This document shows positions 1 through 10,562 of a stretch of DNA of 64,000 bases, in pieces. The translations under genes and the position numbers were made by a program. Position 1 is the first letter of the stretch; each line of letters begins with the position of its first letter. A model generated the notes under the pieces. The model saw only the letters and a list, made by a program, of their open reading frames with translations, was not told where the DNA came from and did not search any database. The stretch lies in NCBI GenBank assembly GCA_963978545.1, contig OZ021723.1, forward strand, positions 9,762,593 to 9,826,592, written 5' to 3'. This DNA comes from Linyphia triangularis. Taxonomy: Eukaryota > Arthropoda > Arachnida > Araneae > Linyphiidae.

Positions 1-681
1 TCGATTAAGTTTTTCTTCATAATAAAACTTTTTAATAAACAATTTCCTGATGTTCTACAAAATCATGCAATACATTTAATTTTTTTTAATAGGATATATA
101 TAAATTTACTTGTTTAACGCTCAATCTATTGAAAGATATTTTGTTGTCTGAGATTTCCAACAAAATTGCTTTTGTACCATTTTTTATTTCTAAAGTAGGT
201 GGTCAAATTAACATAACAAAACGCAACATTTTTGTTCAATAATACCTTATACTAAAATAAGGAAGTGGCGATACACAGTTTAGTATCGCCAAATACTGAC
301 TTTAAAAAAAAAAGCAAATTAATTTTAAATTCATCCCTATGGCTTTTATTTTATCTTAGATGCTGACAAGTAATGTAAATTATATGTACCTTTAATTTTC
401 CTAAGATATAAAAATTTTCCTTCTTGTTTGTGAAGATTGATAAAATATCAAAATATTTCAAGGAAACCGCTCACAAGTATAATAAACTCCCGCTTAAAAA
501 AAGTATGAAATAAAAAATGACACTTTTTATTATAATTTGAATAAATGGACACATATACAAAGTGCTGCAAAAGGAAATTTTTTACCGTCTGTTTTAATTT
601 GTCAGAACAACAATGGGATAACGAAAAAAAGAAATTGATGACAAAAAATAAAAAATAAAAAATATTAAAAAATTCTCAGAA
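1..681. other. AT-rich stretch without recognisable gene
   Basis: Homopolymer A and T runs and short unrelated words dominate. I see no long reading frame, RNA gene or repeat boundary before the element that begins at 682. Confidence 0.5.
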
Positions 682-1421
682 TTAAGGGGGTCCGGTACCG
701 AAAATAAAAAAAAAAACTTTATTTATGTACATTTTTATGTCAAAAATTTATTTTATGTATGGGATACTATTTATATATCTTTGAGAAAATGTTTTTTTAA
801 ATATTGTGTTTAGTTATTTAAAAAAAATTTAAAAACCAAGAAAAATCCATAATAATTGATGTTTGCGTATTTTGATATAAGTCAAGAAAAAAATAATTTT
901 TTTTTTTCAAAGTGAAAGCTTTCTATAATACATAATTATATAAAGAAAATTTTGTCTTCACAGAATTTTGACAAGTGAATTAAAAAAAAATTTAAAAAAT
1001 TCTCAAAGATAAAATATTGAAATTTTTGCTTTTTTTTTATCTTATCTTTACGCTAAATGTCATATTTTAAAACAGAATTAAAAAAATAAAATTCTGTGAA
1101 GACAAAATATTTAAAACTATATAAATTAAATGCTCCAGAAATTTGAAAAGCCAATTGTTAATGGTTCTGGAGATGTAACGATTTGAATATGCAACATCTG
1201 TGAAAAACACTAGTGCTCGAAAAACGCACTTTAAGCAGACGCTTCAAGGTGTTACGCCCATTAGTAATGTTTAAATCACAGATAATTTTGTGGAGTTGTA
1301 ATCACCGGAGGAATAAGATAAAAACATCATTCTCCTCAGGAATGTATGAACTATTTTTTAAAATCAGAAGAAAAAAAAAATTTGGGATTTTTGAAGAAAT
1401 TTCAGTACTGGACCCACTTAA
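682..1421 (-). mobile_element. TTAA-bounded non-autonomous DNA element, copy 1
   Basis: It begins TTAAGGGGGTCCGGTACCGA and ends with the near inverse (CAGTACTGGACCCACTTAA). The same roughly 730-bp sequence recurs in the opposite orientation at 6809-7536 and 10559-11287. Short inverted ends next to TTAA fit a piggyBac-type target; that family assignment is inference. No transposase is encoded. Confidence 0.75.
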
Positions 1422-1830
1422 AACTGAGAAAAAAGCACTTAGAAGTTTAACTGTATTTTGGATAACTAGGTTTTTATTTTTAGTGGTTCTATCATTTGTT
1501 TTACTATCTTTTTAATACATGCATTTTATAAATACATGGTAGATTTGCGTCTTTTCTTTTTTCTGTGCAACATTAATTTCAATTTAGTGCCAAAATCATA
1601 AAACGAGAAATTTGTATTTTTTTGACAAATCAAAACTTCAACATTTTTACTACCAATTTTTTGCTCACTTTTTATTTCACTACTAAATGAGAGAAGGGTT
1701 TAGGTTATCTCTTTTAATTTTTGTTATAAGAAGGCGGCGTTTTACGTTTTTGCTCGGGGTGGCAAAACTGCTAGCGCCAGCCCTGCTGGTGCGCTTCACT
1801 TGCACTTAAACTTATCTATTAATACTCTGT
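1422..1830. other. Unassigned AT-rich spacer
   Basis: About 400 bases between two inverted-repeat elements. A slightly GC-richer patch near 1730-1800 shows no frame or motif I can identify. Confidence 0.4.
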
Positions 1831-2561
1831 TTGAAAGTATACATATACAATTGAGATGATTTCCTTTAATTTTTATGTTATAATTTCAAACTTTTTGGAA
1901 GTATATTAGAATTAAAAATTATGCATTTTTATGTATAAACTTTCTTTTCCGTCAATTTTTTAATCATCTAATTGTAATTAAAGTGACTAATTAGGACGTT
2001 ATTAGAACATACATAAATAAACTTGTAATTAACTTAGAAGTAGTATTTTTATTGCAAATAAAAGATATTATATTGACGCATGTTCCTATGGAGAATTTTG
2101 AATTTGGCTTCAGTATTTATTTAATTATAAGTTTTTAAATAAAAAGTTTTAAAAAATACATAATTTTTAACAAAAAATTAAGATTAAAATATGCATAAAT
2201 AATTTGTTCATAACAATATATATTAGATGCTCTATAGAATACACATTCACAACTATTGTTGACAAAACAAAATTAGAATTTTGTAAATCGGATAATTTAT
2301 TGTGAAGTTATGACCGTTGGCGTAAAGTCATATAACACCAAAATGTCATTCTTCAGAAAACGCGTTTAAAGTTTACTACACTAATGAACGTGATACAAAA
2401 CAGGTTCACAAAACCTATTGTAATTTAAAAAGTAATTTGAGTCTCAGTAAGAAAATGGTATCATTTTAATGGTAATGAATTTGGGAATATTTTAAAACCA
2501 AAAAACAAAAAGGCAGACTTGAGTCAAATTTCGAGATTCCTAATGTATATGTATACCTTAA
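1831..2561 (+). mobile_element. Inverted-repeat element, family S, copy 1
   Basis: The left end contains GTATACATATACA and the right end TGTATATGTATACCTTAA, which are inverse. A second copy with the same interior lies at 27303-28037, where both TTAA flanks are intact. Here the left TTAA is mutated to TTGA. No coding frame is visible, so it is probably a non-autonomous TTAA-targeting element. Confidence 0.7.
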
Positions 2562-2570
2562 GTGTCAGTA

Positions 2571-2690
2571 CCCATGGTCTCTATTGTATGTGTACCAAAT
2601 TTTTCTCTCAGTATTAAGACGGGTCTATAAGGAAGCATGTGTAATCGCCACACCGCCAGAATTTAGCAGAATGCACCCATTTTGAATAAT
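2571..2690 (+). repeat. Dispersed repeat, left partner of an inverted pair
   Basis: This stretch, which includes CATGTGTAATCGCCAC, is repeated in inverse orientation at about 5583-5705. The pair may be two independent insertions, or the ends of a larger unit that has acquired the rRNA fragment and SINE lying between them. Confidence 0.6.
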
Positions 2691-3115
2691 TAATAGTTTA
2701 AAAAACTAAAAAACACGCTTTAATAGAAAAGTGAACTAAAAAGAAAAAAATAATTTAAAATAAGTTTGAAATAAGAATAGGGTGATTAACAAGAAATATT
2801 TATTTTATCGTAAAAAAGTGTGGGGTGCTTTTTAAGATATTTTCCTAATGGCTCTACTTTTACCAATATCTGTCATTAAGTATTTACAACAACTGACATC
2901 AAGCACCCCACGCTTTTTTACGATAAAATATATATTTCTCGTTAATCACTCTATTCTTATTTAAAACTTATTTTAAATTATTTTCTACTTTTTAGTTCAC
3001 TTTTCTACTAAAGCGTGTTTTTTTAGTTTTTTAAACTATTAATTATTTTTTACTTTTTAGTTTGGTTTTCTATTAAAGCGTGTTTTTTAGTTTTTTAAAC
3101 TATTAATTATTTTTT
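2687..3115. mobile_element. Foldback element, copy 1
   Basis: Two arms of roughly 190 bases are near-perfect inverses around a short spacer near 2880. The inner arm contains GTGGGGTGCTTTTTAAGA and its inverse contains AGCACCCCACGC. The outer ends are runs of CTAAAAAACACGCTTT and the inverse. The same structure is present at 57968-58386. There is no coding capacity. Confidence 0.8.
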
Positions 3116-3356
3116 CTGTAAACTATAAAAAAAAAATCTGTAAACTATAAATTTTTTTTAGTTAATTTTTTTAGTTAAGTGTACAAAACTCTCCAGTTGT
3201 TCCTGCCAATAGTCACATGCTTGTCTCAAATTTCAGTCATGTGTATGCCTTAGTACACGCCGTATTACTTGGCACAAAACACTACCGGGTCTCTGAATAT
3301 AAAAAATCACTAATCCTGAAGATCCTGGTAAGGATAATGCGACTAAAAAAACACAC

Positions 3357-3440
3357 TGTCTGCCTTATCAATTGTCGATGATAGGTACTGTGATTACTGG
3401 GATTGTAACGGGTAACGGCACGGTTCGATTCCGGAGAAGG
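3357..3440 (+). pseudogene. 18S rRNA-derived fragment
   Basis: The words TGTCTGCCTTATCAA, GTCGATGATAGGTACTGTG, TTGTAACGGGTAACGG and GGTTCGATTCCGGAGA occur in this order. They match the conserved 5' domain of eukaryotic 18S rRNA as I know it, with scattered substitutions and a short deletion before GGTTCGATTCC. Only about 80 bases of the 1.8-kb gene are present, and the similarity stops where the TTGG repeat starts. It is a degenerate copy, not a functional gene. How it arrived (retroposition or repair filler) is unknown. Confidence 0.75.
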
Positions 3441-3660
3441 TTGGTTGGTTGGTTGGTTGGTTGGTTGGTTGGTTGGTTGGTTGGTTGGTTGGTTGGTTGG
3501 TTGGTTGGTTGGTTGGTTGGTTGGTTGGTTGGTTGGTTGGTTGGTTGGTTGGTTGGTTGGTTGGTTGGTTGGTTGGTTGGTTGGTTGGTTGGTTGGTTGG
3601 TTGGTTGGTTGGTTGGTTGGTTGGTTGGTTGGTTGGTTGGTTGGTTGGTTGGTTGGTTGG
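3439..3660 (+). repeat. (TTGG)n microsatellite
   Basis: About 55 uninterrupted copies of a 4-bp unit, with no interruption seen by eye. It is open in several frames only because the unit contains no stop codon, so the apparent peptides of W, L, V, G or of N, Q, P, T are not genes. Confidence 0.95.
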
Positions 3661-3987
3661 AATTTAACGGAGCAAGGGCAACGCTAGCTAATCCTTGTAA
3701 CAAAGCGACAAACTTATTGAATTATTGTATTGTCATCGGTCTTTGACAAGTGTGCAAAGTTTGAATCAAATCTGATCGTTAAAAGTAGGGCAAAATCGAG
3801 CCCAAAAGAGTCGGTTACAAGCATACAGATGAAACTAATAAAAGCATGCTAAAAACTAGGTTAGTTTACCTTCAATTCATTGTATGATTTGTAGTAAATA
3901 ATCTAAAATAATATGTTACAATGTACCATTGACTAAGACATTCCTTTATGGTCACCATATATGTATAGAATTGAAACTTAAAATTAT
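3661..3987. other. Unassigned sequence right of the TTGG array
   Basis: No further 18S-like sequence follows the array. A stretch resembling dispersed repeat sequence (GTGCAAAGTTTGAATCAAAT near 3752) is visible, without a recognisable boundary or gene. Confidence 0.4.
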
Positions 3988-4000
3988 TCCCTACGAACAG

Positions 4001-4180
4001 CCGACCAAACGGTATAGTGGTTAGCGTGCTAGCTTACAGACCGCTAGGTTGCATGTTTGAGTCCCGTGTAAAGGTATGGGTGTTTGTAAATGTATGTTGG
4101 CTTGTCAAATGACGAATGCTTCGACGCATTATAGCCCTCGTGTTGCTGACGGCACCAGATAATCTGAAAACAACCAAAAA
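4001..4180 (+). mobile_element. tRNA-derived SINE, family 1, copy 1
   Basis: The 180-bp insert is flanked by a perfect 13-bp target duplication, TCCCTACGAACAG, at 3988-4000 and 4181-4193. The head has an A-box-like GGTATAGTGG and a B-box-like GTTTGAGTCCC, the internal polymerase III promoter of a tRNA. The body ends with AATCTGAAAACAACCAAAAA. Three further copies lie at 45081, 54027 and 55031. It needs a LINE reverse transcriptase in trans. Confidence 0.9.
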
Positions 4181-4193
4181 TCCCTACGAACAG

Positions 4194-5582
4194 AGCTTTG
4201 ATAAAAATCCCTTATACGCATTGAACTTTTATGTGCAATTCCTACTTTTTTAAGCGATTTTGAGTTGAGATCGACTTTTTATTGAATTTGACCACTACGA
4301 AGAAAACCATTGATTCCCCGCCATGGACCAACCTTTTTTTTTACCCCTAAAAGAATATATATATGAAGTGCTATTTTCCAAGTTTATTACTACAGCTCTG
4401 AGAACAATTATATTTTTGGAGAACAACTCGGAGATGTTTGATTGTTTCCCGGAAGCAAAAATTATAAATCCAGGAAGTATTCAAGGTTCTCAAAAATAAA
4501 ATACAAAGTACATTGTTAAAAGGGAAAAGGAAAAAAAACCAACTTAAAAACATTATTTCTATTCAATATCAAGACCGATACTAGCAATTTAAAACGCACG
4601 CTTTTTTAACGACACGTAAGGTTTTCGACTGCTTGCCGTAATCAAAGATTTTAAGACCAGGAAAAAACCGCTACTGTCACACAAAAAAACTAGGGGTGTG
4701 GAACATCGCACAACTTTCAATTACACTATAATACTGACGCGGGTTTGTGTCATCTACAGTATTTATATTTTCATCATTCGTTTAATAAAAATGGCCAGTT
4801 TGGATATTTTAAAAATAATTCTTGTATGGGTCTTCTTTAAAAAAAAAAAAAAAAAACTCCGCCAAAATGATGTTTTTGGCGATATACTTATCAATAATTT
4901 TTATGTTATCCTCACTTATAAGTGAAACTGAGCAGAGAAGGAAAAACGATCGTTGATGAGGTATTGCTCAAGGAAAGAGAACTCTGTGTTAAAGGCATTC
5001 GTTTTTCAATTTTTTTCTCCATTAAAGCATTTTTACGAGAATTTCGGCGGGATGCTTCAGAACGCCTTAAGAGGCATTACCACAGAGATTTTTATCAAAA
5101 TCGTTAGATCCGTTTTTTTAGCCAATTACTGAAAAACAGGATTTTTTTTCAATGGCAGCTACCCTATGCGCATGCGCGATTCTGACAAAAACATTAATGG
5201 TAGGTCCTTGTGCCATCTTCAAACCTCATACCAAATTTGAACATCGTAGATCAATTTTCTCGGGAGATATGCTGTTCACGTACACACACACACACAGAGA
5301 GACATTTTTTCTAGATTACTTTTTTGAAATCAGGACGTTGTCAAACGTGGAGAAATGCAAAAAAAAAAATTGGGGGGGGGGGACCGAATACTATACTTTC
5401 ATTACCCAATGTATACATATGGGTAATTGAAAGTGAAAAGTTACATTGTAAGTGTAACTGTCACTAAAAGACTGCTTCTGCATACGTTACTATGAAGGTA
5501 CATCAGGACTAGGTACCATATGCAGGAAATATTTGGTGACATTTAAAAACAGAAATCTTATTCAAAGTTTTTGCGTTTTTCA
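4194..5582. other. Intergenic, fragments of dispersed repeats
   Basis: Positions 4690-4790 (GGTGTGGAACATCGCACAAC onward) recur at 9050-9155. A (AC)n patch lies at 5282-5296. An imperfect hairpin (ACTTTCATTACCCA, then TGGGTAATTGAAAGT) spans about 5395-5434. Short open frames here lack family motifs and I do not accept them as genes. Confidence 0.5.
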
Positions 5583-5705
5583 AAATGGATATATTCTGCT
5601 CAATTCTGAAGGGGTGGCGATTACACATGATTCCCTATGATGCCGCCTTGAATCTGAGAGAAAATTTGGCACACGTAAAATAGAGACTGTGGGTACAAAC
5701 GCTTC
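5583..5705 (-). repeat. Dispersed repeat, right partner of an inverted pair
   Basis: The reverse complement matches 2571-2690, including GTGTAATCGCCAC and the run around TACCAAATTTTTCTCTCAG, with scattered mismatches. Confidence 0.6.
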
Positions 5706-5949
5706 AAAACAGAGTACTAATATATCAATATAACGCACTCAATTTCAAGTAAATTAGGGCGCTTATGTAAAACCAAGCCTGTGCATTTAAATCATAACGT
5801 GACTGACATTCGAGAAATAAGATATTAGACTAGTTTTGAATTTTAAATCTGAAATAATTTTGCAGACGTTAATTTTTAGCTACGAGTCCGCGAAAAAAAA
5901 GAACAATACATTCGAACCGATAAACATTCCTAAATGTTAGCGTGGACAT

Positions 5950-6578
5950 GATTGGTTGGTTGGTTGGTCGGTCGGTCGGTTGGTCGGTTGGTTGGTTGGT
6001 CGGTCGGTTGGTTGGTCGGTTGGTTGGTTGGTCGGTTGGTTGGTTGGTTGGTTGGTTGGTTGGTTGGTTGGTTGGTTGGTTGGTTGGTTGGTTGGTCGGT
6101 CGGTCGGTCGGTCGGTCGGTCGGTCGGTCGGTCGGTCGGTCGGTCGGTCGGTCGGTCGGTCGGTCGGTCGGTCGGTCGGTCGGTCGGTCGGTCGGTCGGT
6201 CGGTCGGTCGGTCGGTCGGTCGGTCGGTCGGTCGGTTGGTTGGTTGGTTGGTTGGTTGGTTGGTTGGTTGGTTGGTTGGTTGGTCGGTCGGTCGGTCGGT
6301 CGGTCGGTCGGTCGGTCGGTCGGTCGGTCGGTCGGTCGGTCGGTTGGTTGGTTGGTTGGTTGGTTGGTTGGTTGGTTGGTTGGTTGGTTGGTTGGTTGGT
6401 TGGTTGGTTGGTTGGTTGGTTGGTTGGTTGGTTGGTTGGTTGGTTGGTTGGTTGGTTGGTTGGTTGAACTCCCGGCTGGGAGTAGAAAGGAAGGACTTTG
6501 TGAACTAGCACCTGAATGTACATATGTGAGAACCTCCGCGTACATATGTGAGAGAACCACCTCTCTGGAACAGGTTGA
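5950..6578 (-). mobile_element. Insert with microsatellite tail, bounded by 11-bp direct repeats
   Basis: The 11-mer AGCGTGGACAT occurs at 5939-5949 and again at 6579-6589. Between them lie about 110 bases of unique sequence (6466-6578) and the large TTGG/TCGG array. Read on the minus strand this is a short body followed by a simple-repeat 3' tail, the layout of a retroposed sequence with its target duplication. The body is not a family I recognise. Confidence 0.5.
5952..6465 (+). repeat. (TTGG)n/(TCGG)n compound microsatellite
   Basis: About 128 tetranucleotide units arranged in blocks of pure TTGG and pure TCGG. One long TCGG block runs at about 6094-6235 and another at 6284-6343, separated by TTGG blocks, with a mixed zone at the left end. 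Block structure rather than random mixing points to slippage spreading a single T-to-C change. The long open frames across it are artefacts. Confidence 0.95.
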
Positions 6579-6808
6579 AGCGTGGACATTTTTATAACAC
6601 TAAATCGAGTGTATGATGTCACTTTTATCGATGATTATAATGTTCTAAAAAGTTGCAAGACGCCTAAGGCACCAGTTGAAAAATGAAGCTTACTTGAACA
6701 TAGGCCCCGTGGTGACATATTGCAATGTTCCGGTCAGATGGTCAGTCTAACGCGGAACCCCCTGTGTTTAGTCCCCAAGCATGCTTGGGACTGATTAAAT
6801 AGACCCAC
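6466..6808. other. Unassigned spacer
   Basis: The first 110 bases are the body of the tailed insert. The rest, up to the TTAA element at 6809, shows no gene or repeat I can name. Confidence 0.4.
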
Positions 6809-7536
6809 TTAAGGGGGTGCAGTACCGAAATTTCTTCAAAAATCGCAAATTTTTTTTCTGATTTTAAAAAATAGTTCATACATTCCTGAAGAGAATGATG
6901 TTCTTATCTTATTCCTCCGGTGGTTAGAACGCCACAAAATTGCCTGTGATTTAAACATCACTAATGGGCGTAACACATTGAAGCGTCTGCTTAAAGTGCG
7001 TTTTTCTAGCACTAGTGTTTTTCACAGATGTTGCATATTCAAATCGATATATCTCCAGAACCATTCACAATTGGCTATTCAAATTTTTGGAGCATTTAAT
7101 TTATATAGTTTTAAATATTTTGTCTTCACAGAATTTTATTTTCTTAATTCTGTTTTGAATTATAACATTTAGCGTAAAAGATAACATTAAAAAAAGCAAA
7201 AATTTCAATATTTTAACTTTGAGAATTTTTTTAATTTTTTTTAATTCACCTATCAAAATTCTGTGAAGACAAAATTTTCTTTATATAATTATGTATTACA
7301 GAAAGCTTTCACTTTGAAAAAAAATTTATTTTTTCTTGACTTATATCAAAATACGCAAACATCAATTATTATGGATTTTTCTTGGTTTTTAAATTTTTTT
7401 TAAATAACTAAACACAATATTTAAAAAAACATTTTCTCAAAGATATATAAATAGTATCTCATACATAAAATAAATTTTTGACATAAAAATGTACATAAAT
7501 AAAGTTTTTTTTATTTTCGGTACCGGACCCCCTTAA
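6809..7536 (+). mobile_element. TTAA-bounded non-autonomous DNA element, copy 2
   Basis: The left end is TTAAGGGGGTGCAGTACCGA and the right end GGTACCGGACCCCCTTAA. It is the inverse orientation of copy 1 and nearly identical to copy 3. AT-rich interior with no transposase frame. Confidence 0.8.
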
Positions 7537-7560
7537 GTGATGAAAGGCTGAGTCAACGTT

Positions 7561-7630
7561 GTCCAGTCCGGTAATCGAACCGCGAACCTGTGGGGTAGCA
7601 GAGCAATGCTCTACCACTGCGCCACTGGGC
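7561..7630 (-). pseudogene. tRNA-like sequence (tRNA-derived relic)
   Basis: On the minus strand an A box (TGGCGCAGTGG) and a B-box-like GGTTCGATTACC are spaced as in a tRNA. The 5' GCCCAGT nearly pairs with the 3' ACTGGAC. The T loop has an extra base and the anticodon stem pairs poorly, so a working tRNA is unlikely. If real the anticodon would be glycine-like, but I would not rely on it. Confidence 0.55.
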
Positions 7631-7868
7631 TTCATTTTCATTTAAAATACACAAAATATTTATTAAAAATTCAATTCTTCTTTTAATACTATGCAAATGA
7701 AAATTATTTATAATATATATATGAAGTGATAAAAAAATATTTGATAAAAAAACTGTTTTTAATGAAGAACCTCTTGAAAAACTACATCGCGTGAATTGAG
7801 CAGGGAAATTGTGTAACCATTTGGATCTTCATTGAGAGATGACGTTATATTAGAGTTACCATCGATAT

Positions 7869-8594
7869 TGTTGTGTGGACGGGTTCGAAAGATTTGAAGC
7901 CAAAGCAGATCAAAACTTGCAGAAATTTATTCCAATATAACTCTTCTCTTACAACTCCAGAACTTCTCGTTCTAGTAGACACAATACAGCTCTTTTCACA
8001 ACAATAGAGCACAAAAAAGCAGTTAAAAACTTGACAACGCAACTGCTCAAATCGCTGCAAAAGACAATGCAATACAGTTCGCTTTAGAACTACTCTCTGA
8101 ATGCTCAGTATCTCAACTCAGTAATTCCAGTCAACTCCCCAGTCAACTAATTCAGTGACTCAAAATCACGGACTCAACTCACGGCCGGCCTTATATAGGA
8201 GTCAAACCTTCTTGAAATTTCTAGAGGTAGATATTTGGAGAACTTTCCAGATCGTAGTCGAAAAGTCCTATACATGTACATGGAGACCGAAAATGTGGCC
8301 AAATGGTCGCCAAGTTTGGCGAAAAAAATTAGTCGCCAAAACCGTCGCCAACTTGGCTCTATCTCGCCAATTTGGCGAGATTGCCGTTACCATAATGTTA
8401 AATGCTCTGCTCCTTGTAAAACTCGCTTCCCAGCGTTACCTCTGTAAAAATCGTTATCAAGCATCGAGACACACATTGCGGGGAAGCAAACTAAAGACGA
8501 ACTATTGCACTGCCTTATGCGAAATGTAGGTAAATTTTACTATTTACAAAATTAACACTACGAAACATTTACAAATATACAAAAATTCGTAACA
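7869..8594 (+). mobile_element. Solo LTR, TGTTRYG family, copy 1
   Basis: Starts TGTTGTGTGG and ends TTCGTAACA, so it has TG..CA ends, and is flanked by a 4-bp direct repeat ATAT (7865-7868 and 8595-8598). A related 709-bp copy is at 11772-12480. No internal retrotransposon sequence adjoins it, as expected after LTR-LTR recombination. A TATA-like TTATATAGGA sits at 8191-8200. Confidence 0.7.
8191..8200 (+). promoter_or_regulatory. TATA-like box in solo LTR
   Basis: TTATATAGGA lies about 320 bases into the LTR, where a retrotransposon promoter could sit. Inferred from position and motif only. Confidence 0.4.
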
Positions 8595-8598
8595 ATAT

Positions 8599-9829
8599 TA
8601 TTACCTTTGATATTAGTACGATGGGAACTAAATATTTCCGGAAACATCAAATAACTGTGTGCTCCAGACAGCTTCTGTTTGTTATGTAGGGTGTTACATT
8701 AGGTAATCACAAACAATCAATGTCTGAATTTCTTTGACGGCAACCCTTAAAAAGTTGCCAATTGGTGTAAAAATGAGTTGGTCAATGTTCAATCCCAATC
8801 ATTTAAAGTTAAAACCTGCCTCGTCAGCCCTAAAGTTACGATAAACTTTTTCTCCAACAAAAAAAATTGTTTTTCCACTATAAAATTAGAACGGTTTGTT
8901 ATAACGATGTGTTTTTTGCTTAGTTTTTTCATTAAAAAAAATTCTAGCTTTAATTTTTACGCCTACAACTTGTTTGCTAAAAGAACAGATAGGAAGATTG
9001 ATGTCTTTTCTTGAAGAGTGCCCGAAAAAAACCGACTTTTTAAAACAAACTGGGGGTGTGGAACATCGCACAACTTTCAATTACACTATAATACTGACGT
9101 GGATGTGTGTCATTTACCGTTTGTATATTTTCATCATTCATTTGTTAAAATGGTGATTTTGGCTATTTACTTTTAGATAATCCTTAGATTATCCTTTGTT
9201 ATAAGCAAAACTGAGGTGAGAAGAAAAAAAAAACGATCCTTGATAAGGTATGTGGAGAAACTACATGACGTCAGACTGTGAGATTTATAGTTTCTTTTCT
9301 TTTCTTTATAAGGATCGTTTGGCATGGAAAAAAGATCGTTTGGCAAAACGGATAAAAGTAATTTGGAATTTCTAGTAAATAATAAATATACGTTTGTTCT
9401 ATACGCTACGTTTTAGTGTGTGTTATATATAATAGGAATTATACGTTTAATTAATACGTTTTATATATTGAACACGTAACAAGGTATGCACAAGGCAAGA
9501 TATCTCTCCGTCAGTTTAAAGTAGCATTACAAACAAGTATTGTTTCAAGTGGAGTTTACTTTGAATGCAAATGAGAATTATTAGCTTTGTATATTTATTT
9601 TCTTTATTCAGATACCATTAATTTTTTTAAATGCGTCATGAATCATATACTTATACCTATAGAAAATATGAAATGAGCAAATCTCTGGAATTAAAGCACG
9701 GGACAATGTGCTCCTGCTTTTTTTACCCGTAAACAGATTTGAATGGTAAAATTATCATGAAATCAAAAGTTATGTTTTTGTTTTATATAACAATAGTTGG
9801 GGACAAAGTTATATGTAAAGGTAATTATA
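8599..9829. other. Intergenic, one dispersed repeat fragment
   Basis: Positions 9050-9155 repeat 4690-4790 (shared GGTGTGGAACATCGCACAAC). The remainder is AT-rich and carries no frame, RNA gene or element boundary I can support. Confidence 0.5.
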
Positions 9830-10562
9830 TTAAAAGGATATGGTACCAGAAAAGTTATTTTCAGAAATTGCACCACTTAAAAATTTAAACTATAGTAATT
9901 TTACATTGTGTTGATGGTAAGTAAACATAATTTAACCTACAAAAATATTTTGAATTAATAATTTTTGATTAATTCATTTTTTTTTTTTTTTTAAATTTCA
10001 AACTTTTTTCGAAAGGCTACTCCTTCCACAATTTTAAATATTTTTCCATGAAATTTTTACAATATATTCGTATTATAATTGTTGACTATAGTTAGTATGG
10101 ATTTAAAGATGCAAGCTATGGAAAAGTTTTTTTATGTTTTTACACTAAAAACAGCAGAGAAAAAAAAATGTTTTTTTTTTTTTTTTTTCAAATTTTCAAA
10201 TTTTTTATTTAAAAAAATTAAAACTAAACATAACACACCTTATTCCATACTAACTTTTGTTATCAGATGTGTATAAATACGCTCTAAAAATTTCCTAATC
10301 CTAACTAAATTTAGAAAAAAAGCCTTAGGGATTTAAAAAACACTCAAACTGAAAAATAACGAACTAAGAAAAACAGTGTTAAAGATTTCTTTTTCAGCTT
10401 TGATAGTGTGAGAAGGTTTAGAAAATACAGTATAACTTTGTATCTATCAAAGGTACAAGTATAAATTTTTGCACAGCTATTCAAAAATATATTCTCCACA
10501 TTATGAGATAAAAATTGAAAAATTGATATTTTCGTCATTTTTTGGGTACCATGTCCCCTTAA
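9830..10562 (+). mobile_element. TTAA-bounded element, related subfamily
   Basis: The left end TTAAAAGGATATGGTACC and the right end GGTACCATGTCCCCTTAA are inverse to each other. They resemble the ends of the neighbouring TTAAGGGGGTCC family. It abuts the next element directly, the two sharing a single TTAA at 10559-10562. No coding frame. Confidence 0.7.

Noticed and set aside
1213..1515. 100-codon frame with hydrophobic C-terminus
   Set aside because: It overlaps the end of a non-autonomous element, has no homolog I recognise, and its composition is that of AT-rich noise.
3368..3746. Long frames across the TTGG array on both strands
   Set aside because: The 4-bp unit has no stop codon in any frame, so open frames are automatic; no start context or domain.
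5930..6622. Frames of up to 230 codons across the TTGG/TCGG array (PTDR/PTNQ or VGWL/VGRS repeats)
   Set aside because: Same artefact of a stop-free tetranucleotide; both strands are equally open.
7561..7630. Functional tRNA-Gly gene
   Set aside because: Extra base in the T loop, poor anticodon stem and acceptor mismatch; listed as a tRNA-like relic instead.
8155..8529. Frames of 124 and 143 codons in the two solo LTRs (here and 11988-12419)
   Set aside because: They lie in LTR sequence and are not conserved in length or frame between the two copies.
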